NCBI GenBank assembly: GCA_963556255.1
Contig: OY744616.1
Location: forward strand, 9,037,770 to 9,101,769
DNA from: Allolobophora icterica
Taxonomy: Eukaryota > Annelida > Clitellata > Crassiclitellata > Lumbricidae
Length of the DNA stretch: 64,000 nt
Direction: 5' to 3'
Shown here: positions 1 to 10,500 of the stretch, piece by piece
Position numbering within the stretch: the first letter of the stretch is position 1
Layout of the letters: each line of letters starts with the position of its first letter
Translations under genes and position numbers: made by a program
The notes under the pieces: model-generated
The model's input: the letters and a program-made list of their open reading frames with translations, nothing else
What the model was told of the DNA's origin: nothing
The model's database searches: none

Positions 1-125
1 GTGGGTTAAGTAACGGTTGAAAAATTAACAACAATAAGATAGTTTAAAACGGTAGGTATTGAGGTGTGATTTGAATGTCTTTAGGGATGGTGCATACTCC
101 ACATGTTTGCGAAGACTGTCTAGGT
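1..125 (-). pseudogene. CR1/L2-like LINE ORF2 C-terminal fragment
   Basis: Read on the minus strand, this edge fragment gives a peptide with APSLKTFKSHLNTYRFK followed by a stop. That matches the usual extreme C-terminus of CR1/L2-type reverse transcriptase ORFs (consensus around SLxxFKxxLKTYLF). A better preserved relative lies at 59665-59850 and another at 45690-45990. No RT catalytic part is present, so it is a 5'-truncated dead copy cut further by the window edge. Confidence 0.55.
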
Positions 126-212
126 CAGCAAGACAGAATATAGCTGGATTTGTGGTTAGATGATTGAGGTACTTAATTTGCAGCTACTGGGGGCCCCTTT
201 AACATATATAAT

Positions 213-410
213 CATCACCATCGTCAGTTCCTGAAGCCAGCCATTTGGCAGAGATGGGTACCAGTAATTGATCTCATTTGTCAAGTCCATTGCTCCCCTT
301 AATGTTAGTCCAAGAGATGTATATGTCCTCATTTATATTGTCTATCCAGCATAGTCGTGGTCTGCCTTTGTTTCTTTTTCCTTTGAATCATGCATATTCT
401 AAGCATATCC
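213..410 (-). mobile_element. 3' end of a non-LTR retrotransposon (LINE-GAT family), copy 1
   Basis: The minus strand carries the degraded end of a LINE ORF2: the region coding for TSLRLTLRG, DLTNDRGQ and RRQMAxVRN, then a stop and a short GAT-rich tail. The same segment recurs at 470-690, 30625-30765, 43190-43458 and 63850-64000, which defines the family. The best copy (43190-43458) also shows the upstream GRPRLR motif. All copies are 5'-truncated, as is usual for target-primed reverse transcription. Confidence 0.65.
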
Positions 411-469
411 CAAGAATGTGACAAAGTCATGGATTCAGTCTTTAGTTTGTTTATTCATTCAGTCAACAT

Positions 470-690
470 CATCATCAGTTCCTGATGCCAGCCATTGGGC
501 AGCGATCCATGGGTACAAATAAACAATCCCCATTGTCCTCGGTCATTTGTCAAGACCACCGCTCCTCTCAATGTTAGCTCAAGTCTTGTTATGTGCTCAT
601 TTATCTATCCAATACGGTCTTGGTCTGCCTTTGTTTCTCTTTCGTTCAAGCATTGCATGTAGTGCATTGTGTGGAATTGGGTCAGCTAGC
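470..690 (-). mobile_element. 3' end of LINE-GAT family, copy 2
   Basis: This is a second minus-strand copy lying directly beside copy 1, with the same arrangement: a CATCATCATCAGTTCCTGA start on the plus strand (the tail in antisense), then the terminal ORF2 codons. The two copies differ at many positions, so they are independent insertions or an old tandem duplication. No functional coding capacity remains. Confidence 0.62.
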
Positions 691-959
691 ATTCTCTCCA
701 CAGGGCAAACCATCGGAGTCTTTGAACCGTAAACAGCATCATTCAATCATATTATGGTTGAAAGAAAGCAGAGGAGTATGCAACAGAGTTCAATTGAGCA
801 GCCTGGATTTGATCCTCTGAAGTTATGCCCCATTAAAATGAGGTAATTGACAGCTGACAGCTGCCAGATCACTATGACTGGACCCTTTGAATCCTTTGAG
901 CCATATCAATATGATGCTAAACCTCTAAACCCTTCATCGTTTTGCCTTGTTGAAAATAT
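691..959. other. Unassigned spacer
   Basis: I see no coding, RNA or repeat signal that I can name. The open frames crossing it (547-732 and 593-820) run through the antisense of the LINE tail and are not credible genes. Confidence 0.4.
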
Positions 960-1143
960 TATTATTACGCATTTATTAAGCACGACTATCTATAGACCAA
1001 GTATCAGTCGATGGCGCTGAGCAATTATGAGTGAAGGACTTGCTCCAGTACCCTACACAGTATCCGTCTCAGGGACGGAGGCTCGAACCCGTACTCTCCA
1101 CATTACAGGGCGAGCACTGTAACTAATCGGCTACCGTGACCCA
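960..1143 (-). repeat. tRNA-derived SINE, family A
   Basis: On the minus strand it starts with a tRNA-like head: an A-box-like TAGCCGATTAGTTAC and a B box GGGTTCGAGCC about 45 bases later. A body containing CAAGTCCTTCACTC and CAATTGCTC-like text and a tail ending CTTAATAAATGCG follow. A second, diverged copy is on the plus strand at 60075-60247. The A/B-box order and spacing support an RNA polymerase III promoter of tRNA origin. It has no protein product. Confidence 0.7.
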
Positions 1144-1423
1144 CAAGACTGATCATTTGAACGCGTGCTGGATGCTGCTGTGTATACCAGATCGATACAT
1201 TCGAACCGAAAAGAGTAAAAGCATCTCCGTGGATGCACAACAAGAGGCATTCGATAATTGTCCTCCTCCTCGTTGTCTGATGCTGTCGAAAGCCTCGCGT
1301 CAGTCAACGGAAATCTGAACCGTCAGATCTGAAGATTTATTGCGACCAGCTGCCTCACAGCTTCAGTCGAATCAACTAGATTCATAGGTTTTTAAGTGCC
1401 AACGGCTTTTTATGTATACGTTA

Positions 1424-1425
<2 letters not shown>
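1144..1425. other. Unassigned spacer before Gypsy-1
   Basis: No recognisable gene or repeat. The 60-residue frame at 1136-1318 begins inside the SINE and has no supporting features. Confidence 0.4.

Positions 1426-1483
<58 letters not shown>
1426..1483. repeat. (TA)n tract hit by Gypsy-1
   Basis: An almost pure TA dinucleotide tract abuts the left end of Gypsy-1. The last four bases, TATA (1480-1483), match TATA at 13237-13240 on the other side, consistent with a 4-bp target-site duplication. Because the target is itself TA-rich, the duplication cannot be told from the tract with certainty. Confidence 0.8.
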
Positions 1484-1487
<4 letters not shown>

Positions 1488-2046
1488 ACGTTCGTCGCTC
1501 GAGATCAACTAACCCTTCATCAGACGTGGTACCAATTTGTGTCGGTCTTACCCGAGACGCTGCTTCGTCGTCGGGCTGGGTTCGGCTCCAGCCAACTGAC
1601 CTTCTGGAGTCGCCCGGGTCACTATCCTGTCTACTTCTGCTGTAGACGAGCGGTTCCCTGTCTCCGCTCTCAGTGCCCATTTCTCCAAGAGGAGGTCCCG
1701 AGGGTATCGCTTGTTTGCGAACAGTGTCGCTGTCAAGCTCCATCTCACTTTCGGACTCTGCCACTGCCGCGGTCGCCGGGTGGGCAACGTCCTCGTCCTC
1801 AGGATGGCCGTCCTTTAGAACAGGGTTCGCTCTCTTGCCGGCAGGAGTCCTCAGCTTCCTGTGAGATCTCTTAGTCAAAGACTTCCTCTTTTTCTCCACC
1901 TTAACCGAACCCTCACGTACCATTCTGCATCTCATGACTCTCGAGTTATCGTCAATAGGGGAAAACTCTGAACGTTCTCCTGTCCGAGAGGACAAGGTGT
2001 ACATCCGACGAGTCGTCACGTCGTGCTGTCTCAAACACGCGAACAT
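1484..2046 (-). pseudogene. Second copy of the Gag N-terminus carried by the 3' LTR
   Basis: Because the Gag-Pol start codon lies inside the LTR, the 3' LTR repeats the first ~187 codons. The frame then runs out of the element into the (TA)n tract and reads as an Ile-Tyr repeat until a stop near 1372. It has no gag, protease or polymerase domain and is a by-product of LTR duplication. It could be translated only if a transcript started in or crossed this LTR. Confidence 0.8.
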
Positions 2047-3679
2047 CTTGCGATAATATTTACACGTGTAATATTAACGCGGTATACTGGTCTCACGACA
2101 CTCTCTTCTGATAGGACAGGTTCTAGGTCTAAAACCTCCCTAACCGCACGCAGAACTGTGTTCCGACCGGCGCACGAGGTGGGCCCTACTTCGCACTTCG
2201 GTCAGTTCTCGGAGCTACGTGTTTCGATCACCAAGTTATTTGCTCTGAATAACGATTGGTTTGAATACAAGATTTTCCTGACTCTATCGTTTTCCTGGTC
2301 TTACCGCACTGTAATCAGTTGTCGGGCGGTCTTTTCCCGTACTGCGGTCTTCGGTAACAGTGGTCTTTCCCAGTAACTATTTTTAGTTACCGGGCGATGG
2401 AGCCCCTCCAACGCTCCACCGGCGTGTCAGCCATCCAAGTGTCACAATCCAAATGTAACGCCGACCCCGTAAGGTTACCAGAATGTCCTGAATTTTGTTC
2501 CCAAGAATTTCCGAATTTTGGTTCCCTAACGAGGGTCACGCTTACTCCCACGGGTAACCGGACAAGCTCCGATCCTGCCTGTCGCCAAATTTACCCTTAT
2601 TATCGTTTTTGTACTAAACTGGTTTTTTCAGGTATCCCGACGGTCACTTCACCGAGTGCCGAAGTCGCGTAAAACTCTCCCAGCCGAAGACGCCGAAGTC
2701 GCGTAAAATCCTTCCGGCCGAGTACGCCGAAAGCGCGTAGAACTTCCCTTGTGTCGAGTACGCCGAATTCGCGTAAAACTCTTCTCAGTGGATAAAACCA
2801 AACTCTGTCGGATCTTGGAGTTCTTCGAACTCCAAGAGGGATTTCCTTGCCCGACGCCAAATTTACTCTTGGTTTCAAGGATTTCAGAATTCCAGAAAAT
2901 GGCTACCTTAAGAAGGTCACCTTTACTCCCATGGGTTACCGGACAAGCTCCGATCGCGGAGTTCTTCTAAACCCAAGAGGGAACTTCCTGCCCGTCGCCA
3001 AATTCACCCTGGTTTTCGATCTCACACTGAATTGGTTTTCCTGTGTATCAACGGTATCCTTCCCCGAGTATTACTCAGCCGTAGATTTCCCACGATCGGG
3101 ATCTAGACCGCTTCGCGATCAACTGAGGGATCCAACCCGCCGGATCGGCGCTGTCGGCCCGTCTCCCAACAGTGAACTTCTTTAGCTGTACTCGGGATCG
3201 CCTGATTATATTATTCGGACGCCCCTTTCGTCCGTAAATATATTTGTACTAACCGGAAACTCGAACTCTGACTCTGTCGTAACCAAAATCACTCGCCTAC
3301 CACACTGAGTGCAGTATATTTGAATCGGTAACTGAATCGCTAACCAACAACGCTGTTTAACAGTATTGCTATGTATGAAGAGTCGAACCAACTCTTCACG
3401 TATAAAGCAGCACACCGTGAGGCAGGCTCTATGCATCCCGAATTAACGCGTCTGCTCGCTATGCGCTGGCTTTACACCGTCGATCGGGCTTCCCTATCAC
3501 GGTCGTTGCTGGACAGTCGCCTATTGAAATTAAATAAAAATTAAATGATCGATGCTGGGTCTTCGCATGTAAAATTAAGAGAAACGATGCGGTTCCCTTC
3601 GCATGTAAACTGAAAGAAAACGATGCTATTCGCATAAAATAAATCTTCCCACATACGCACTGTGGCCTTGACCGCCACA
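1484..3679 (-). repeat. Gypsy-1 3' LTR
   Basis: This is the downstream long terminal repeat, 2196 bp, offset by exactly 9557 bp from the 5' copy. On the plus strand it starts TGTGACGTTCG and ends GACCGCCACA, giving the TG...CA ends of a retroviral-type LTR. Around 2655-2785 there are about four degenerate units of roughly 37 bp, each containing a CGCCGAAxxCGCGTA core. A GGTTACCGGACAAGCTCCGA-type segment is also repeated (near 2557 and 2935). At more than 2 kb it is long for a Gypsy LTR. Confidence 0.95.
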
Positions 3680-3692
3680 CTCTCCCCACCTT
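3680..3692 (-). other. Gypsy-1 polypurine tract
   Basis: On the minus strand AAGGTGGGGAGAG directly precedes the TGTGGCGG start of the 3' LTR. A purine run at this place primes plus-strand DNA synthesis in LTR retrotransposons. Its position against the LTR edge fixes the element boundary. Confidence 0.85.
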
Positions 3693-4538
3693 ACTTAGAT
3701 GCGGAGCATCTCTGCCAAAATCGGGGACCTTAATCAAACGTGACAGGAACATCCCCAACCCAGATCCACTTAGAGAGCAAGGAACCAAATGCACCTTTGG
3801 TTATAGGGCGGTCTATCAACAATCTCGGCACCCCGCACGTACGCCAAACACGATGAGAACCGTGATAGCGACAGCCTTTTTAATGATGCTTTCGATCCGA
3901 TCTCGGCACCCCGCACGTACGCCAAACAACGATGAGAACCGTGATAGCGACAGCCTATTTAATGATGCTTTCGATCCGAACCACCACCCTACTGGCAACC
4001 TGTCGTACCTGACAAATCGCCAACCTTAACGGGCCCTCTATCATGAACCTGGGCTCTACCGGACCCCAAGGGCCAGGAGAACTAAAGGAGAGAAAAGTCG
4101 CCCACTGTCTCCCGATCTGGTAACCATCGTCGATCAGTCACACCCGGTACCACTTCAAAATCGTGAAAGCAAAATATCTTAATTAGTACAGGTTATCATA
4201 TTGTAGAACCAACGCAATGAAGCGTTCTAGTACTGGAATCTTTACTCGTTTCAGTACTAACCACTAAGCCAATGTTTAACCGAAAACATATATTATCAAA
4301 AGGAAACTTAAACAGTCATTCACTGACAATCTGTAAACCCAACGCAATTAAGCGTTGGTGGTAGCACAGGTACTGTATGCTCCCAGATACCGCTCAAAAG
4401 AAATACTCTCATCAAAAGGGCAACTGAAACATGGGTCTCGAATAGTCAATGAAACTAACGCAATTAAGCGTTCATCTAGTTTGTCCTAGATACACGTCTG
4501 CTTCAGAAGGTCACTAACAAGGACTTCTACAGTCGTAG
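3693..4538 (-). other. Gypsy-1 3' untranslated region with internal duplication and three hairpin motifs
   Basis: Between the stop codon and the polypurine tract lies about 850 bp without a credible frame. 3821-3897 and 3899-3979 are near-identical direct repeats of about 78 bp. At 4211-4226, 4341-4356 and 4457-4472 there are three copies of AACGC, six bases, GCGTT, which can form a 5-bp stem with a 6-base loop; they lie 130 and 116 bp apart. A packaging, export or RNA-stability role is possible but is only inference. Confidence 0.7.
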
Positions 4539-7500
4539 TCATCCATCCAAGCGAGGTCTTCGTCTCGTCCGTCGTCCAGGTGGCAATTCTGGATCAGCGG
4601 TCTCGTCTGGATTTTCTGAAGGTTCCTCTGGTTCATGTTCTGCATTAGAATCTTGAGCCAGGACTGGCCAGTCTACTGTAGGTAACTCAAGATTTCTGTC
4701 CCTCTCCGGTAACCAGGTACTCGGAGGTTTACCGTAAAATGGCTTCAATTTATCCACGTGCACAACCATTAGCGCGGATTTCGGACTCTTCTGAATCCGG
4801 TACAGACACGGACTGAGCACTTGAATAACCAAGAATGGGCCGGTGTAATAGCGAGCCCATTTTGTCTTCCTTCCACTTCTTAGCCGAGGGTAGTAATAGT
4901 AAACCCAATCTCCTTGAGCGAACTTGCTAGGTCTCACTCTCAAATCGTAGGCTTTTTTCCTTCTTTCTGCTACTCTCTTTAACTGTTCTCGTACAAGCCG
5001 ATACGATCGTTCCATTTTCTCTTTCTGTTTCTCCACGTACTCTTCCATGTCACTGTAAGACGGTCTCTCGAACTCTGTAACTTGGGCTAGAATCAAGTCT
5101 AATGGCGTATGGTTCTCTCTTCCCAGGAACAGGAAATTAGGTGTCCGTTGGGTCGCTTCATGTTCAGTACCTCGATATGCTGCCATTACATATGGTACAT
5201 GAACATCCCAATCCTTTTGTCGTTCCGACACTACCTTTCCGATCAACATGTTCAGTGTTCTGTGGAACCTTTCGATCATTCCGTTACCAGAGGGTCGATA
5301 TGGAGTTGTACGTACTTTGTCAATCTCCATGCGTTTACACAGCTCTTTGAATAACTTCGACTCAAAACACGGTCCCTGATCCGTCAGGATCTGGCGTGGC
5401 ATACCAAACCTCGAGAACACGTGTACCATAAGCGATTCTGCCACAGTAACGGCCTCTTGGTTTCTGATAGGCAGGGCTTCAGCCCATCTCGAGAAGTAAT
5501 CTATCGCTGTCAGTATGTATTTGTTGCCTTTACTTGATACAGGATGCGGACCAGTTATATCAATTCCGAATCTCTCCATTGGTTCACCAACCACAGGAGT
5601 CTGCATGTAACCCTGTCTTGGAGGTTTCTCCCTTCGATAACGAGCACAGCGATCGCACCTTTGGCAGAACCGTCTAACATCGTCCTTCCAACTCGGCCAA
5701 TACGCCCGACGTTGCAACTGAGTTAAACTCTTCCGAATCCCGAAATGTCCTCCGGCAAAGCTTGCGTGTGTTAACTGAAGCATCTCTTGCCGTAGAGATA
5801 AGGGCACAACTAACTGAGATCGCTCAGCTTTTCCTGTGTTACCCTGAATCCAGCCTCTGTGTAACACTCCTTGCAGGACTTCCAGCTGATTCCAGTTGCT
5901 CACCAACACTTTCACTTCTCCGCTAGCAGGTGATAGTTCTGCCTGTGTTGGATGATGCTTCGACTCCTTCCAACCAAGGACCGTACCAATATTGCAATCG
6001 CTCTGCTGTTCTCTTCGAAGAAACTCCTTTGTCCAACGGATTTCCTGGCCTGTATCTTCACTGGTAACCTCGGAGCGCGTTACTTCTCCGATCGGACGTG
6101 CCCACATCACGTCTTCATTCGTAACTCTCATGGTAACCACTTTAGGTTGTTCCTCACCCGGACCTCTAGACATCGCGTCTGCGTTACCGTGTTTTGCTCC
6201 CGGTCTGTGACATATCTCCATGTCAAACTCCTCTATCATCTCTAACCAACGAGCCTGTTGGCCAATCGGTTCCGGTGTTCTGCGTAACCACTGAAGTGCG
6301 GAGTGGTCTGTTCTGAGTATGAATTTACTACCCAGTAAGTACTGACGAAACTCTTTCAAGAAATACACCACAGCTAACAACTCTCGCCTGGTAACGTTAT
6401 AGTTCCGTTCCGCCGTCGACAAGAGCCGACTCGCGTAACAAATCACTGTCTCTTCTCCTTCTTGTACTTGCGATAACACCGCTCCAATGGCGTATGCCGA
6501 GGCATCCGTATCTAGGATGTACTGGCCCTCGTCGTTCGGTAACCCAAGTATAGGTGCGGAAACCAACTTTCGTTTAAGTTCTTCGAAAGCTCCCTGACAT
6601 TCGTCAGTCCAATGGAACGGTACATTTTTCCTGGTCAGGAAATGAAGTGGTTGAGCTACCACCGCGAAATCATGTATGAAACGTCGGTAATAGGAGCAAA
6701 GACCAACGAAGGATCTGACTTGCTTCAAGTTCCGAGGAGCAGACCATTCTTCTACGGCCTTGATCTTGCTCGGATCCGTCGCGACCCCTTCTTCACTCAA
6801 AACGTGACCAAGAAACAATACTCTCTGTTGTAACAGGTAACATTTGGATGGTTTCAGCTTGAGATTATACTCTTGTAATCTCCTGAAAATCATCTCTAGA
6901 CGTTGCATGTGCGTCTCTACGTCCCTCGAGAACACAATTATGTCATCCAAGTAAACCAGACAGATGTCATAGTTTAGCCCTGTCAAGACTAAGTTCATTA
7001 GTCGACAAAACGAGGCCGGACTATTGCACAATCCGAAAGGTAACACTTTGAATTGGAAGCTGCCCCTTCTCGTAACGAACCCGGTCTTGTGTTTGTCTCT
7101 TGGGTGCAAGGCCATCTGGTGATAACCTGCTCTCAAATCGAACGTACTGTACCATCTGGCGCCACCCAGGGTATCTAAACTCTCGCGGATAAGGGGTAAC
7201 GGATGAGCATCTTTCCGTGTCTTCAGGTTCAGTTGCCTGTAATCGATACAGAAACGCATACTGCCATCCTTTTTCTTAACCATTACGACATTGGATGCCC
7301 ATTCCGATATCGAAGGTTCAATGATTCCTTGTCTCAACATGTCTTCTACCTGACGATCAACTTCCGGTAACATGGAAAGCGGTTGACGTCTCAAAGGTTG
7401 CCGAACTGGTTTCTCCTGTCCCGTATCGATCTCGTGTTGGATCACCGAAGTGAATCCGTTATCACTTTCGTTAAGGGAAAACGTTGCGCTGTACGTTAGC

Positions 7501-10500
7501 ACAAGTTTTCGTAACCTGATTCGCTCTTCTTCCGAAATGTCTGCTGGCACTTCTTCCCATAGTCGTTTTAGGGTCTGTTCGGCAAGTGGGTTGAGCGTCT
7601 GCTCCGCTACACTGGCCGTTGTACTAATCTTCGATCCAAACCGGTCAATCGTACTTTGCTGCTTTCCTTGGCGTTCCTCCGGATAACCTGGGCCCATAGG
7701 CTTCTCCGGATTTTCGCTTCGGTAAGGCTCATCATACGATTCCGTTCTGGCTCGATTAACTGTCACATCGACTACGTTCACTCGCTCCAGCGGACATTCA
7801 GTCCGTTTCTTGACTAGTGAATCTCTGTCTCCAACATTCAACATCCTGATCCACACTTCCGTGTCTCTTCCTGTCACCAACGTACGTCCGATTATCAAAT
7901 CTTTTGATAATTCCATTGGAATGGTCGTCCAATCTTCGTTATCTTTTTGGAAATGCGGGTATACGACCCAAGCTGGAACGTCAACTTCGCTCCTTGGAGG
8001 AACTATTATGTCCTCTTGCACAATAACCTTCCGGCACATGGACTCGGTAACGACCTCTTTCAGAGGGATCTTCTCGCTCCCAAGGAAAACGCATCGACTT
8101 GCGAAGTCCCATCTTGCCTGATTGGCTTCCAGCCAAGATAACCCCAAGATCACTTCTGTCACTTGGTCTGTAACTAGACAGGGTACAGGGTACACCTGCT
8201 TTCCGATCCGAATCTTAAGGTTAGTTTCACCATCCACCTTAATCTGACTTCCATTAGCGGCTAGGAGTCGCTGTTCTGACGGTACTAGCACAGCGTCTAG
8301 CACGAAACGTCGTGGTACAAGTGACATTTCACTTCCAGAATCAAGTAGACAGTGTATACGTTTTCCTGCCAGTCTCGCAACCACGTAGGCCACCCTACTG
8401 CCTTTGACCAGTCGGTTTTGGGTTTCCTCTTGTATCGGTTCAGCCTTTGTAGGTTCACTGGTACCGGTTGCACCATTCGTCTCAGCGTTTCTCTGAGGAC
8501 AAAATCGCTTCAAGTGTCCTTTTCGTTTGCACAAGTAGCATTCGATATCCGGGTTACGCAACCGTGTGGGCGGATAAATCCGTCGCCATCCCACATTCGG
8601 TTCGGTTGTCCTCTGATCTCCCACAGCTAGATCAGAACTGTTCTCCCTTTCATGAGGATTTCTCGGAACGATGCCCAAATTCTGATTTATTGTCACTCGA
8701 TCAAGTTCTCTTGAAAGATTTTTAATCTTTCGCTCGAGATCTTCTAGACGACGAGACTGTTGCCCCTCAGTGCTCGAGTCTTTTCGGTCTTCCATGGTAA
8801 CTTTAACTCTCGCGTGTCTCCGGTCTAAATCACCACCTTGTGTCGAAGATCGACCATAGGCATCCAACCTCACCGCATGTTTATACGCCGCTTCGAGGTT
8901 AACTGGTTCTCGCTCGCGCACCTTCTGCCCCAAATCCTGGTTTGCCAGTGCATCAATGAAAGCGTCACAAGCGACCGTCTCGACGATATCACTTGTTGGT
9001 CCTGGGTATGCCAAAGCCATTAGCCTCCGTACTTCCTGCACTACACTACTCAGCGTTTCTCCGTGAGCCTGCCGGTAAGTGCGAAGTTTCATCCGATATA
9101 GGCTAGTTTGGTCATCAGACCCGTACCGGGCCTTAAGCCGCTCAACAAGTTCTCGCCATGACACGTCCCTCTGTGCACCCATGTCCCACAACAGCTGCGA
9201 AGCGGGACCCGTTAGGGCACACATTAACTGGTCTGCTTTTTCCTGATCACTCCACCGGTTGCACCGTGCACAAACTTCGAACTTTGCTAGAAAGGCTGCG
9301 ATCGCTGACTTGCCGTCGTACTTCTCTAGCTTGATTCGTATACCGCGATCCGATCGGTCTTCGCCTCTTGTCCGTGTAACAAGTGATCTTCCGACACTCT
9401 TCTTGGGATTTCCTCTCCGGTTGTCCTCATCGTTACTCCTGGAACCGTTTTCCTCGTCTGTCCTCACCACTGACCGGTGCCGACTCTGTCCCCTCAGAGT
9501 ACCCAACGTCTTCCCTGGACGCCACTTAGAATACATCGTAGTCATCTCTCGGTCGCCTGACGTTGCACTGTCTTCATCAGAGATGTACTCAGCCTGTCTC
9601 TGACCTTTTCTACGAGGCTCACCACCTGCGTAGTCTTTGGACTCCGATCGTTTATATTTATTGCGAGAGCTCTGAGAGTTTCCGTTGACGAACGTAACTC
9701 TTCTGTCTTCTTCGCGAATATCTCTTTTTCCTGACTCTGGCGGTCTGTCAGATTCGTCGTACTTAAGACAATTACGACTTCTCGAATCTGGTTTGTGCCC
9801 TTTAGAGTACCGCTCGTGGGTCTCATCCCAGGCCAAATGATCTCTGTCTCTTCCCATGTTCGATTCTCTCTCGGTTTCTCTATCAAGTGCCTGTTTTAAA
9901 CCGCGTCTCTCGTACTCTGGTAGACGTTCCTTACCATACGTCTCCCTTTCAGTTTTCTCATAACTCTCGTGTCTTCCTCGTTGGCGGAGGTTTTTCCTGT
10001 CAAAGACTCCGGTTCTCATGGCCTCTTCTGGACCAACACTATCGGTGTCTGAATCCGAAGAACTCACTGACGAACGTAATTTCGCCTCAACTCTTCCTCT
10101 TGTCAACAGACGTTGTCGACTCGATTGCCTTGCCGTTTTTCCGTGTGACTCTCTCCCGCTGTCCTCGGGAAGATAGCGGCTACGTAACTTTTCCGAAGTT
10201 TCCGAAAGCGAAACTTCCTCGCGTGTCTCTGTGTTACCTCGGCTCCGTGCCGGCTCTTCGATCTGCAGCTTCCCTCGGCGATCCATCTGGTAACCTGGGC
10301 CCGTAGGTTTCCCCGATGTCTCGCGTCGGTAAGACTTCGCATGCTGAGCAGCAGGAACAGACAGTTCTTCAAGTTTCGAACTCATCATTGCCACACTCTG
10401 TCGCAGGTAAGACATCTCCGCTTGCCAATCTACCTCATCTGTCACAGGTCTTGGGCGACCTTCTTCCATGTTGGTAAACGGTACTCGATTGCCTTCGTTT

